Source of the DNA: Mycolicibacterium setense
GTDB taxonomy: Bacteria > Actinomycetota > Actinomycetes > Mycobacteriales > Mycobacteriaceae
Assembly (NCBI RefSeq): GCF_000805385.1
Contig: NZ_JTJW01000009.1
Location: 489,334 to 553,333, forward strand
Direction of reading: 5' to 3'
DNA length: 64,000 nucleotides
A program made the position numbers and the translations under genes. The first letter of the stretch is position 1, and each line of letters begins with the position of its first letter. Shown in pieces: positions 7,241-15,507 of this stretch. The notes beneath the pieces were generated by a model, which did no database searches, was not told where the DNA came from, and saw nothing but the letters and a program-made list of their open reading frames with translations.

Positions 7241-8113
7241 ATGAGTGGATGGACCAGCGCCGACCTGCCATCGTTTTCCGGTCGCAGGGTGATCGTCACC
7301 GGCGCCAACAGTGGACTGGGGCTCGTCACGGCGCGTGAGCTCGCCCGCGTGGGCGCCAAGGTCACCGTCGCGGTGCGCAACCTGGAGAAGGGCACCGCAG
7401 CGGCCGAGACGATGACGGGTGGGCAGGTCGAGGTGCGCAAACTCGACCTGCAGAACCTGGCCTCGATACACGAGTTCGCCGAGACCGTCGAGAGCGTCGA
7501 CGTGCTGGTCAACAACGCCGGCATCATGGCCGTGCCGCTGAGCCGGACCGCCGATGGGTTCGAGAGCCAGATCGGCACCAACCACCTCGGCCATTTCGCG
7601 CTGACCAACCTGCTGCTGCCCAAGATCAGCGACCGGGTGGTGACGGTGTCGTCGCTGCTGCACTGGATGGGAAAGATCAGCCTGCGGGACCTGAACTGGA
7701 AATCCCGGCCGTACTCGGCATGGCTGGCCTACGGGCAGTCCAAGCTGGCCAATCTGATGTTCACCTCCGAGTTGCAGCGCCGGCTGACCGCGTCGGGCTC
7801 ACAGGTGCGTGCAATGGCCGCCCATCCCGGCTATTCGGCCACCAACCTGCAGGGCCAGACCGGCAACAAGTTCGGCGCCAGGATGATGGCGACCGCCAAC
7901 CGGGTGTTCGCCAGCGAGCCGTCGTTCGGCGCACGTCAGACCCTGTTCGCGGTGTCCCAGGACGTTCCCGGCGACAGCTTCATCGGGCCGCGGTTCGGCC
8001 AGTTCGGCCCCAGCGGACCGGTCGGGCGCAGCCCGCTGGCCCGGCGAGCGGGCACCCAGCGGGCTCTGTGGGAGCTGTCCGAACAGCTCACCAAGACCAC
8101 CTACCCGCTGTAG
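7241..8113 (+). CDS. Short-chain dehydrogenase/reductase, retinol-dehydrogenase-like
   Basis: The 290-residue SDR has the cofactor motif VTGANSGLG (residues about 18-26), the NAAG-equivalent VNNAGIMA, and catalytic Ser (VSSLLHW) and Tyr-Lys (YGQSK). The cofactor loop VAVRNLEKG favours NADP(H). The substrate is unknown. TAGGGT at 7228-7233 lies exactly 7 nt before the ATG, suggesting a leaderless mRNA of its own. It shares the QIGTNHLGHFALT block with the SDR at 48545, so the two are paralogs. A 7-bp hairpin follows its stop. Confidence 0.9.
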   Translation: MSGWTSADLPSFSGRRVIVTGANSGLGLVTARELARVGAKVTVAVRNLEKGTAAAETMTGGQVEVRKLDLQNLASIHEFAETVESVDVLVNNAGIMAVPLSRTADGFESQIGTNHLGHFALTNLLLPKISDRVVTVSSLLHWMGKISLRDLNWKSRPYSAWLAYGQSKLANLMFTSELQRRLTASGSQVRAMAAHPGYSATNLQGQTGNKFGARMMATANRVFASEPSFGARQTLFAVSQDVPGDSFIGPRFGQFGPSGPVGRSPLARRAGTQRALWELSEQLTKTTYPL

Positions 8114-8116
8114 CGC

Positions 8117-8138
8117 GCTCCCGCCGATTTTCGGGAGC
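8117..8138. terminator. Hairpin after the SDR gene, before rplY
   Basis: GCTCCCG (8117-8123) pairs with CGGGAGC (8132-8138) over an 8-nt loop, 3 bp after the SDR stop. There is no U tract beyond a short TCTTT at 8147-8151. It is a likely weak intrinsic terminator separating the SDR gene from the rplY leader. The remaining 145 bp to rplY should hold the rplY promoter. Confidence 0.55.
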
Positions 8139-8282
8139 GGCCCGGTCTTTGCTACCCTGACCTGGCGTCACGGCGAGGGTGGACCAACTGGACCACCGTT
8201 ATCGGCGGGAACTTCTTCAAGTGTTGCGACCCTTGCCGTGCTGACGATCTGACCGCAGTACCGCAATTAGAGGAGCAACATC

Positions 8283-8939
8283 ATGGCCAAGGCCGCCGCC
8301 AAGAACATCCCGAACAAGCTGACCGCCGCCGTGCGTACCCGCACCGGTAAGGGCGCGTCGCGCCAGGCCCGCCGCGACGGCAAGGTGCCCACCGTGCTGT
8401 ACGGCCACGGCACCGAGCCCCAGCACCTGGAGCTCAACGCGCGTGAGTTCGCCGCGGTGCTGCGCCACGCGGGCACCAACGCCGTGCTGACGCTCGACAT
8501 CGAAGGTACCGAGGCACTCGCGCTGACCAAGGCTCTCGACATTCACCCGATCCGCCGCAACATCCAGCACGCCGACCTGCTCGTCGTGCGCCGCGGCGAG
8601 AAGGTCACCGTCGAGGTCAACGTCGTCCTCGAGGGCGACGCCGTCCCGGGCACCCTGGTCACCCAGGAGACCAACACCATCGAGATCGAGGTCGACGCCA
8701 TGTCGATCCCCGAGCATCTGACCGTCTCGATCGAGGGCGTCGAGGCCGGCACCCAGATTCTCGCCGGCCAGGTCGAGCTGCCCGGCGGTGTTTCGCTGAC
8801 CTCGGATCCCGAACTGCTGGTGGCCAACATCGTCGAGGCCCCGAGCGCCGAGGACCTGGAGTCCGAGGGTGCCGGCGAGACCGCCGAGGCCGCCCCGGCC
8901 GAGGAGCCGGCCGCCGAGCCTGCCGAAGAAGCCGAGTAA
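8283..8939 (+). CDS. rplY: 50S ribosomal protein L25 (general stress protein CTC type)
   Basis: L25 binds 5S rRNA in the large subunit. The N-terminal L25 domain (LTAAVRTRTGKGASRQARRDGKVPTVLYG) is followed by the TL5/CTC C-terminal beta domain (about residues 95-185) and an acidic Ala/Glu/Pro tail of about 30 residues, typical of actinobacterial L25. Length is 218. AGGAG precedes the ATG. It is followed 32 bp later by pth, the conserved pairing. Confidence 0.97.
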   Translation: MAKAAAKNIPNKLTAAVRTRTGKGASRQARRDGKVPTVLYGHGTEPQHLELNAREFAAVLRHAGTNAVLTLDIEGTEALALTKALDIHPIRRNIQHADLLVVRRGEKVTVEVNVVLEGDAVPGTLVTQETNTIEIEVDAMSIPEHLTVSIEGVEAGTQILAGQVELPGGVSLTSDPELLVANIVEAPSAEDLESEGAGETAEAAPAEEPAAEPAEEAE

Positions 8940-8971
8940 GTACGAGTCGCGACACTCAGGGCACTGCGCGA

Positions 8972-9547
8972 ATGGCCGAGCCGCTGCTGGTGGTGGGCCT
9001 GGGAAATCCCGGGCCCGCCTACGCCAAAACCCGGCACAATGTCGGGTTCATGGTGGCCGATGTACTGGCCGCCCGCATCGGCTCGGCCTTCAAAGTGCAC
9101 AAGAAGTCCGGTGCCGAGGTGATCACCGGCAGGCTCGCGGGAGCCCCGGTGGTACTGGCCAAACCTCGGTGCTACATGAACGAGTCCGGCCGTCAGGTCG
9201 GACCGTTGGCCAAGTTCTACTCGGTGCCTCCGGGCCGGATCGTGGTGATCCACGATGAGCTCGACATCGACTTCGGCCGGATCCGGCTCAAGGTCGGTGG
9301 CGGCGAGGGCGGCCACAACGGACTGCGTTCGGTGGCATCAGCACTGGGCAGCAAGGATTTTCAGCGGGTTCGCATCGGAGTGGGCCGCCCCCCGGGCCGT
9401 AAGGATCCGGCGGCGTTCGTGCTTGAGGCGTTCAGCGCCGCCGAACGCGCCGAGGTGCCGACGATCTGCGAGCAGGCCGCCGACGCCACCGAGCTGTTGA
9501 TCGCTCAGGGCCTGGAGCCGGCCCAGAACACCGTGCACGCCTGGTGA
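8972..9547 (+). CDS. pth: Peptidyl-tRNA hydrolase
   Basis: Pth releases tRNA from peptidyl-tRNA that drops off the ribosome. The 191-residue protein shows GLGNPGPAYAKTRHNVGF with the catalytic His, the MNESG loop and HDELDIDFG with the catalytic Asp, then GGGEGGHNGLRS. It follows rplY by 32 bp, probably co-transcribed. Confidence 0.97.
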   Translation: MAEPLLVVGLGNPGPAYAKTRHNVGFMVADVLAARIGSAFKVHKKSGAEVITGRLAGAPVVLAKPRCYMNESGRQVGPLAKFYSVPPGRIVVIHDELDIDFGRIRLKVGGGEGGHNGLRSVASALGSKDFQRVRIGVGRPPGRKDPAAFVLEAFSAAERAEVPTICEQAADATELLIAQGLEPAQNTVHAW

Positions 9548-9557
9548 TTCCGCTCCG

Positions 9558-10643
9558 TCACCGGAGGAACGGCCGGTCCAGGGTGAGCGTGCGCTCCGCC
9601 GGTGCGTACCAGCCCTGCGGCGCATGCTGGTCGGTGTGCAGATAGCACTGCACCCGCACCTCGCGACTGCCTGGCCGAAATGTGAGCAGCCGGCTGATCG
9701 GCAAGGTCGTGATCGGCATGTGATGGCGACTCAATGACGCCACATTCATGAAATAGGTTCCACCCCAAGCCTGCTCGATATGGGTCTTGCCGCCGTGGGA
9801 ATCGTCGGGATTGGTGTGGGTGTGACCGGCCAGCCACAGCGCGACCGCACCCGGATGCTCTGTGAGGTAGCGCTCGAAGGCCCCGGAGTCCGGCTTGCCG
9901 CCGACCCAGTACAGATAAGACGCGCCCTGCGGAGTCCCCTCCGGGAACGGGCGGTGGTAGTGCTCGTAGAGTTTTCCGTCCGCACCACGGCGCACGCCTT
10001 CCCACTCCCCCGACGCCACCGTGGTGTCCTTGAGGACATAGTGGTGCACCGTGATGATGACCGAATCACGGTTTTGCTCAACCATGTTCGCCCACCAGTC
10101 GAAGGTCTCGGCGGAGACGACCCCACCGGGGTTGCCGCCGAGTGTGCCCCGACCGACGGACTGAGACGGCTCGTTGCGGTCACTGAGCATCAGGAACAGC
10201 AGGTTGCCCACCCGGAATGAGTACCGCTCCCAGGTCCCGGTGACCGGGTAGGGCCGCGCGCCGGCATGGACCCCGGAATGTTCGGTGTGCGCGCCGAGCG
10301 GGTCGATCCACTTCTGCCACCACCAGGCGTCGGCCTCGGAAAGGCCGCTGCGGTCGTGATTTCCGCACACCGAGTACACATCTTCACGACGGTGCCTGCG
10401 CAGCGCCGCGAGCTGCCGGCGGACCTCCCATCCCTCGGCATCGTCGGGCAGGCTGTGATGGGCACCGGACATGTCGCCGACATCCACCGCGATATCCCAG
10501 TCGAAAGCCGGACCACCCTGTGTACCACCGAATTCCGACTGCCGGATGGCCTCGGCAAGACTCTCCCGGCCGAACTGCTTGTCCGTCCCCACATGGGCAT
10601 CACCGAATGCCCACAGCCGAAAGTCACCCTGCTGCGTCGCCAT
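9558..10643 (-). CDS. Calcineurin-like metallophosphoesterase
   Basis: The 361-residue protein carries the dinuclear-metal motifs of the family in order: GDAHVG (residues about 14-19), VDVGDMSG, CGNHDR, TVHHY and AGHTHTN. No signal peptide or membrane segment is visible, so it appears cytosolic. The substrate could be a nucleotide, phosphodiester or phosphoprotein. The N-terminal part (WAFGDAHVGTDKQFGRESLAEAI) suggests a fairly specific subfamily. It is convergent with pth, 10 bp apart. I do not recall it in the tuberculosis synteny block, so it is probably accessory. Confidence 0.88.
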   Translation of the reverse strand: MATQQGDFRLWAFGDAHVGTDKQFGRESLAEAIRQSEFGGTQGGPAFDWDIAVDVGDMSGAHHSLPDDAEGWEVRRQLAALRRHRREDVYSVCGNHDRSGLSEADAWWWQKWIDPLGAHTEHSGVHAGARPYPVTGTWERYSFRVGNLLFLMLSDRNEPSQSVGRGTLGGNPGGVVSAETFDWWANMVEQNRDSVIITVHHYVLKDTTVASGEWEGVRRGADGKLYEHYHRPFPEGTPQGASYLYWVGGKPDSGAFERYLTEHPGAVALWLAGHTHTNPDDSHGGKTHIEQAWGGTYFMNVASLSRHHMPITTLPISRLLTFRPGSREVRVQCYLHTDQHAPQGWYAPAERTLTLDRPFLR

Positions 10644-10713
10644 CGTGGCGAAACCTTAGCCACGCCGGGGAGATACCGTCCGGCATTGCGCTCACGGAGA
10701 TTTCAACGACCCC

Positions 10714-11748
10714 TCAGCGCCCACTGATTCCGCTGTCCACAACCTTCACCGTCTTGTGCGGATACCGCTTCTCGGCGTGCGCCTTGGCCGCCGAGTTCGG
10801 CAGCACATACAGCGTCTCCCGCTTGTCCTGCAAAGGTTTGAGCACCCGGTCCATGAACTCCTTGCGGTCATCGAGGTAGGGCTCGATCACGTCCTCCCCG
10901 GCCGGGCACACCGCCAGACAATACGCAGCCTTGTAGTTGGCCTTGAAGGACAGGCTCTGCCACATCGAGGCGTTCTCGGAATCGCTGACCCGGGACCGGA
11001 AATCGGTCGCGTCGGCACTGTCGGCGACGGTCTGCACCCAGTCGGTGAATCCGCCCATGAACTCGCGGTAGTTGTGCACCGAGCAGGCGACGAAGTCGAA
11101 CTCGCCGTCCTTGCCGATCGCCCCGACCGGGCAGGCCGCCACGCACAGCTTGCATTCCAGGCAGGGTGAATAGTCCAGCGGCACACCGTAACTGCTGACC
11201 GGCGTGCCCACCATGATCGTGGCCAGCAGGATGAAGTTGCCGAACCTGGGGTGGATCACGTTGCGATGGATCCCCATCACGCCCAGGCCGGACGCCACCG
11301 CGACGGGCTTGTGCGCCACCACCCAGATCCGTCCGGGGTACCTGTCCATCTCCATCGGGAAGGTGGCCGACGGGTTCACCGCGCGATGGCCGGCATCCTC
11401 CAACGCCCGGGTGATCCGGTGTGCGGCCTCGTTGATGATCTCGCCGCTGCGGTGAAACTCCTGGTTGGCGACGCTGCGGGTGGACGAGCGCACGTTGTCG
11501 CGGTTCATCTTCACCACCAGCGAGATGTAACCGCGCACTCCCGGCAGTGCGGCCTCGGCATGTTCGCGCTCCGACGCCAGAGCCGGATCGTCGACACTGG
11601 CGAAGGCCACGTCGTCGGCACCGGCGTCCAGGCACAGCGCGCGCAGCCAGTCGGCGTCGATGACGTCGGGAACCGCCGAGTCCGCACGGGCGCGCACCGC
11701 GCGGACAGTCGGGTGGTCGGCCAGTCGGGGCGGCAGTTTCGGCTTCAT
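10714..11748 (-). CDS. 4Fe-4S reductase-like protein (QueG / reductive-dehalogenase related)
   Basis: The 344-residue protein has a ferredoxin-type cluster CLECKLCVAACPVG (CxxCxxCxxxCP) at about residue 205 and a second, incomplete Cys set (YCLAVCPAGED near residue 285, with a lone Cys in DFVACSVHN). The fold around it (GVMGIHRNVIHPRFGNF, PCLEC) resembles epoxyqueuosine reductases and cobalamin-dependent dehalogenases. Neither assignment is secure: the second cluster is not a full CxxCxxCxxxCP. The ATG at 11748 has no Shine-Dalgarno. It sits right after TATACT and a 28-bp inverted repeat, so the mRNA is probably leaderless and repressed at its start. Confidence 0.78.
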   Translation of the reverse strand: MKPKLPPRLADHPTVRAVRARADSAVPDVIDADWLRALCLDAGADDVAFASVDDPALASEREHAEAALPGVRGYISLVVKMNRDNVRSSTRSVANQEFHRSGEIINEAAHRITRALEDAGHRAVNPSATFPMEMDRYPGRIWVVAHKPVAVASGLGVMGIHRNVIHPRFGNFILLATIMVGTPVSSYGVPLDYSPCLECKLCVAACPVGAIGKDGEFDFVACSVHNYREFMGGFTDWVQTVADSADATDFRSRVSDSENASMWQSLSFKANYKAAYCLAVCPAGEDVIEPYLDDRKEFMDRVLKPLQDKRETLYVLPNSAAKAHAEKRYPHKTVKVVDSGISGR

Positions 11749-11750
11749 CA

Positions 11751-11778
11751 GGCTGAGTATAGTGACATATACCCAGCC
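11751..11778. promoter_or_regulatory. 28-bp inverted repeat over the promoter of the 4Fe-4S gene
   Basis: GGCTGaGTATA (11751-11761) and TATACcCAGCC (11768-11778) are inverted copies with one mismatch, around the 6-nt centre GTGACA. On the minus strand the inner arm supplies TATACT, 7 nt before the ATG at 11748, so a repressor here would cover the -10 region. No regulator gene is adjacent. Confidence 0.6.
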
Positions 11779-11856
11779 CGCAAGGATCTGACCGATCGGC
11801 GTAAAGAATCCGTTCACGCGGTATGCGCGCACGTGCGCAGCGGGTACACCCGAGAT

Positions 11857-12384
11857 ATGAACGGCAACCGGCTCCTGCGGCCCGCGCTCGACGGCTCCCG
11901 GGCGTGGGGTTGCGTGCAGGTGAGGCCCGGACGCTTCGGCATCACCTACTACCGGCTGGTGGTCTATCCGCCGGGCCTGAGCACCCCCGAGCACCGCCTC
12001 GTCCGGCTCGCCCGGGGATGGCCCCTGTGGGGAATGCTGGTGTGGCTGCTGTGCCAGCTCTGGCTGGGCGGGCAGATGTCGCCGTGGCCCGCGTTCGGGA
12101 TCTCCACCGCGGTGTTCCTCACCTCAGGAGCCGTCGTGCTCGGCCTGTCCGGCAGCGCGTTCTACCGCGTGCGAACACTGTGCGCGACGACGATGGCCGG
12201 CTGCGACGATCCGGCGTCTGCCGCCGCCCGCGAACGCCTCGTCGTGCTGGCCGCCGAGCTCCTACACGCCGACAAGCGGCACGCTCGCGGTGAGATCACC
12301 GCCGTCGATCACGAGCTGATCTGGTGGCAGGTCTACAACCGGATGCAAGCCGACAAGCCCGCAGACACCAAGCAGAGCAACTGA
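11857..12384 (+). CDS. Conserved mycobacterial membrane protein (DUF6611-like)
   Basis: The 175-residue protein begins MNGNRLLRPALDGSRAWGCVQVRPGRFGITYYRLVVYPPG, followed by two closely spaced transmembrane helices (about residues 52-92: LWGMLVWLLCQLWLGG and FGISTAVFLTSGAVVLGLSG) and a cytoplasmic helical tail. This matches from memory a mycobacterial family of unknown function. The ATG at 11857 was chosen because the homologous segment starts there; the frame stays open far upstream only because of GC content. Function unknown. Confidence 0.7.
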   Translation: MNGNRLLRPALDGSRAWGCVQVRPGRFGITYYRLVVYPPGLSTPEHRLVRLARGWPLWGMLVWLLCQLWLGGQMSPWPAFGISTAVFLTSGAVVLGLSGSAFYRVRTLCATTMAGCDDPASAAARERLVVLAAELLHADKRHARGEITAVDHELIWWQVYNRMQADKPADTKQSN

Positions 12385-12412
12385 TTTCGGACGCCTTCGA
12401 GGGAACCACGAC

Positions 12413-12457
12413 CACCGTGAGCGGGCGCATCACGAAAAGCTACGCCCGCTCACGGTG
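12413..12457. terminator. Bidirectional terminator hairpin, perfect 15-bp stem
   Basis: CACCGTGAGCGGGCG (12413-12427) and CGCCCGCTCACGGTG (12443-12457) are exact reverse complements with a 15-nt loop. The element lies between two convergent genes (stops at 12384 and 12480) and so can end transcription from both sides. No T tract is present, as is common in mycobacteria. Confidence 0.8.
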
Positions 12458-12479
12458 CTGAGTACGGTCTCGGGAACGG

Positions 12480-12704
12480 CTAGCGGCGAGCGCCGGGCAT
12501 CCCCAACCACGGGAACACCGGCAGATTGGCCGGCGGCGCCGTCGTTCCCGGCCTGGCCTTGATCGAGGTACTGCCATTGGTCGTGCAAATCGTCTTGGTG
12601 GCCGTGTCCTGGCAGGTCGGTCGAGCACTTGCAACCGGAGCTGAAACGACCGACACGGCAGCCAAACTCGCCATCAAAAACGCAAACGTGCCGCGACCAG
12701 TCAT
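12480..12704 (-). CDS. Small secreted protein, unidentified
   Basis: A 74-residue protein with a signal peptide (MTGRGTFAFLMASLAAVSVVSAPVASARP, cleavage probably after ASA) and a mature part of about 45 residues with two Cys (CQDTATKTIC) that could form a disulfide, and a Pro-rich end. The ATG at 12704 is preceded by GGGAGGGA. It follows the secreted DUF4189-like gene by 47 bp on the same strand, so the two may form one transcript. Function unknown. Confidence 0.7.
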   Translation of the reverse strand: MTGRGTFAFLMASLAAVSVVSAPVASARPTCQDTATKTICTTNGSTSIKARPGTTAPPANLPVFPWLGMPGARR

Positions 12705-12751
12705 CCTGTCCCTCCCTTTCGGGGCTACGACCGCCGACATCCGCCCGCTCA

Positions 12752-13186
12752 TCACGGGCAGGCCGATACGACGACGGGGGAATCCGCATCGAGCGGAGTG
12801 TTGTTCGCTGCCGCCCGGTTGAACGCGTCCTGACGGGCGGCCTCGACAGTCGGCCCGGCACCGCCGGCCACGACGCGGTTGCTGTCACTCGCGACGGACA
12901 CGATGCACAACCGGTCGTTGGTCACCTCATCGGCGGTGCACTCCACACCTCCCGCGCTCTGGCAGGCCGCGATCACCGCCGCCGAAGCCTCTTCGCCCGT
13001 ATCACCGGTAGCGGTGAAACCCGCTATGGTGTCGATGAATTCGCCGGTACCGACAGCAGCAAAAATATCCTCGGGGTCACCCTCGACATATCCACCCGGG
13101 CCACCGGCCCATGCGGTTCCCGCGGTGATCCCGGCGGCGATGACGCCCGCCCCCAGGATCGCCGAAACCCATTTGGATTTGACCAT
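12752..13186 (-). CDS. Secreted DUF4189-like protein
   Basis: The 144-residue precursor has a signal peptide (MVKSKWVSAILGAGVIAAGITAGTAWA). The mature part contains a Cys-containing repeat-like domain (AAVIAACQSAGGVECTADEVTNDRLCIVSVAS...AGPTVEAARQDAFNRA) that resembles DUF4189, found in small secreted mycobacterial proteins. Four Cys are visible, enough for two disulfides. GGAGAGGA precedes the ATG. Role unknown, possibly cell-envelope. Confidence 0.75.
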   Translation of the reverse strand: MVKSKWVSAILGAGVIAAGITAGTAWAGGPGGYVEGDPEDIFAAVGTGEFIDTIAGFTATGDTGEEASAAVIAACQSAGGVECTADEVTNDRLCIVSVASDSNRVVAGGAGPTVEAARQDAFNRAAANNTPLDADSPVVVSACP

Positions 13187-13402
13187 TCCAGTCCTCTCCT
13201 CAAAGTGTTTTCTGCGACAGAATACAAAAACATCGCATTAACAATGAGCAAATTGACTGTGCTGTCATCACCTTTGTTCTATTGCACGGCGCATCCGAGG
13301 GTGTGCGTCGCCGAAAAGCATGCAGAAACGCGGCGTTTCGCCGGGGCTCAACTCAGACGTGCGCGAGGGGCCGCGGAGACACTGAAAGTGCTGCCGCCAG
13401 GA

Positions 13403-13424
13403 GCGGTTCGCAGTACGGAACCGC
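13403..13424. terminator. Hairpin downstream of the FadD-type gene
   Basis: GCGGTTC (13403-13409) pairs with GAACCGC (13418-13424) across an 8-nt loop, 25 bp beyond the stop of the minus-strand FadD-type gene. It is probably its terminator. The remaining 216 bp up to 13186 hold no gene I can support; the part nearest 13187 should contain the promoter of the DUF4189-like gene. Confidence 0.45.
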
Positions 13425-13448
13425 ACGCTCGCGGTGAGAAATGTCGGG

Positions 13449-15086
13449 TCAGCCGGTGACCAGCGAGACCGAATTGGCGCGACGAAGCTTGCCCGACGGC
13501 GTCTTGGGGATGCTGCCAGGCCCGAGCACCACGACATTGCGCGGACGCATGTCCACCTCGGAGACCACCTCGTGGGCCACCTGATGTTCGATACGGCGCA
13601 CCTCGGCCGGATCCTGCCAGGCGTTGGATTCGACGGCGACGGCGAAGGTCTCGCGCGAGTGCCCGGCGTCCAGACGCACCGCGACGGCGCAGCCGGGGCG
13701 GACGCCCTCGACGCGGCCGGCGGCACGCTCGATGTCGGTCGGGTAGATGTTGCGCCCGGCCATGATGATCACGTCCTTGACGCGACCGCACACGATGACG
13801 TTGCCCTCTTCGGTGATGTAGCCGAGATCGCCGGTGTCGTACCAACCATGCTCGTCCTGGGCCGGCAGGAAACCGCCCATGGTGATGTAGCCGGGAGTCA
13901 GCGATTCGCCGCGGAGCTCGATGACACCGACACCGCGGGCGGGCATCACATCACCGTGCTCGTCGACGACTCGGGCTTCAAGGTCGCGCAGCAGCGGGCC
14001 GAGTGAGGCCAGCCGGCGGGTGTTGCCCTTGGTGGCGGGCACGGCGCGGCGCAGCGCGGCCAGCAGGTCGGCGTCGACCTCGTCGACCACCAGGCCCGCC
14101 CCACACGGGGAGAACGACACCGCCAGGCAGGTCTCGGCCATGCCGTAGGCCGGCAGGATCGCGTGCGGGTCGAGACCGAACGGTTTGCCCGCGTCGAGCA
14201 GGTCCTCGACATCGGCCGGCTCCACGGGCTCAGCGCCGGAGAGCGCGAACCGCAGCGTGGACAGATCGAAATCGCCGGGCTTGGCCTGACGGCGCAACCG
14301 CTTGGCGAACAACGCGTAGGCGAAGTTGGGCGCCGCGGTCATGGTGCCCTTGTACTTGTCGATGAGCTTGGCCCACAGCAGGGTGTCGCGCAGGAAGTCC
14401 ATCGGCGTGACCTTGACGAGCTCGGCGCCGAAGTACATCGGGATGGTGAGGAAGCCGACCATGCCCATGTCATGGAAGCAGGGCAACCAGCTGACCATGA
14501 CGTCCTTGTCGACGTCGTACTGCGCGCCGATGAACATCGCCTCGGCGTTGGAGTGAATGTTGCGGTGCGTGATCTGCACGGCCTTTGGTGAACCGGTCGA
14601 GCCGGACGTCAACTGCATCAGGGCCAGATCGTCCTCGCCGGTTTCCACCGGGTCGATCGGGTCCGCGGCCAGCAGGTCGGCCACCTTGACCACCTTGATG
14701 CCTTTTTCTTCCAGCACCGGGATGGCGACCAGGAACGGCTCGGAGACGATGACGGCGTCGGCCTCGATCATGCCGATGACGTTCATGGTGTCCTCGGCCC
14801 ACACCGCCAGGTCGGTGCGCGGGGTGGGCTGATGCAGCATGGTCAGGCTCGCGCCGCGCATCCACACACCCTGGGCGGTGGGCGCGATCTCCACCGGGAA
14901 GCCGGCCAGCACGCCGACGGCGTCGCCATGGCCGATACCCGCGGCGGCCAGGCCGCCCGCGATGCGCCGGGCCCGTTCGTGAACCTCACCCCAGGTGTGG
15001 CGAACCGGCTCGTGCGGCTCGCCGGTCACCATGCCGCGCTTGCTCTCCCGAGCGTTGCGGTACATCTTCTCGGTGAATCTGCTCAC
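13449..15086 (-). CDS. AMP-dependent acyl ligase (FadD/FAAL type; Pks16 / Rv1013-like)
   Basis: The 545-residue enzyme has the adenylation core: LTSGSTGSPKAVQITH (P-loop, about residue 160), the AYGMAET box, the YDTGDLGY aspartate, the hinge GRVKDVIIMAGRNIYP and the C-terminal lysine in PKTPSGKLRR. It would activate a fatty acid as acyl-AMP and pass it to CoA or to a carrier protein. Its position upstream of ispE matches M. tuberculosis Rv1013, annotated pks16 although it is not a polyketide synthase. AAGGAGG lies 5 nt before the GTG start. Substrate unknown. Confidence 0.9.
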   Translation of the reverse strand: MSRFTEKMYRNARESKRGMVTGEPHEPVRHTWGEVHERARRIAGGLAAAGIGHGDAVGVLAGFPVEIAPTAQGVWMRGASLTMLHQPTPRTDLAVWAEDTMNVIGMIEADAVIVSEPFLVAIPVLEEKGIKVVKVADLLAADPIDPVETGEDDLALMQLTSGSTGSPKAVQITHRNIHSNAEAMFIGAQYDVDKDVMVSWLPCFHDMGMVGFLTIPMYFGAELVKVTPMDFLRDTLLWAKLIDKYKGTMTAAPNFAYALFAKRLRRQAKPGDFDLSTLRFALSGAEPVEPADVEDLLDAGKPFGLDPHAILPAYGMAETCLAVSFSPCGAGLVVDEVDADLLAALRRAVPATKGNTRRLASLGPLLRDLEARVVDEHGDVMPARGVGVIELRGESLTPGYITMGGFLPAQDEHGWYDTGDLGYITEEGNVIVCGRVKDVIIMAGRNIYPTDIERAAGRVEGVRPGCAVAVRLDAGHSRETFAVAVESNAWQDPAEVRRIEHQVAHEVVSEVDMRPRNVVVLGPGSIPKTPSGKLRRANSVSLVTG

Positions 15087-15507
15087 GACGACCTCCTTGG
15101 CTTCCGCGACCGCAGCACCGGCGGCAGTGCGCCAGGTGCAGTTGCCCGGTTATCCATGCTCCGCCCGCCGTGCACTGCTTGTCGGTAGGCGCGCGCATAC
15201 GATTGGGGAGCATTTATGTCTCGAAAAGGTGATGCCCCAGAGCCGGGGATACAGCTCCGCGACCGCCCACCGTCATGGGAGGCGGGCGCACAAGTCGCCG
15301 ACGCAAGATCGCTAGCATTCACCGCCGATCATCTTAAGAGACCCTTAAGTAACTGGCCAAACCCTCGCGTTAATTGAGGTCTGCGTCACAGTCTCAGGCC
15401 GAGGCCAGTTGGACTGCGTCGTTTTCTACTCAGGGGTTGGACCGGCGCAAAGTTCGCAGCCCTGGCGTAGGAAACAGCGGACGACGGCAGAGCAGCCCGA
15501 CCGCCCG
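15087..15507. other. 421-bp gap without a supported gene
   Basis: The left end carries the strong Shine-Dalgarno and probably the promoter of the FadD-type gene (minus strand). Short open frames here have no homology I recognise and no good start signals. The AT-richer part 15333-15377 holds two CTTAAG palindromes (15334-15339 and 15344-15349). AACTGGCC at 15351-15358 and GGCCAGTT at 15403-15410 form a widely spaced inverted repeat. M. tuberculosis has a small hypothetical gene (Rv1012) at this place, but I see no convincing equivalent. Confidence 0.5.

Noticed and set aside
6409..7623. 400-codon minus-strand frame opposite arsC, lpqT and the SDR
   Set aside because: It spans the ends of three real plus-strand genes, has no domain signature, and is explained by third-position GC bias.
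8114..8282. Possible ribosomal-protein leader structure before rplY
   Set aside because: Apart from the 7-bp terminator-like hairpin, no known autoregulatory fold was recognisable by eye.
15087..15507. Short open frames as a small gene equivalent to Rv1012
   Set aside because: None has a good start, ribosome site or recognisable sequence, so the stretch is listed as a gap.
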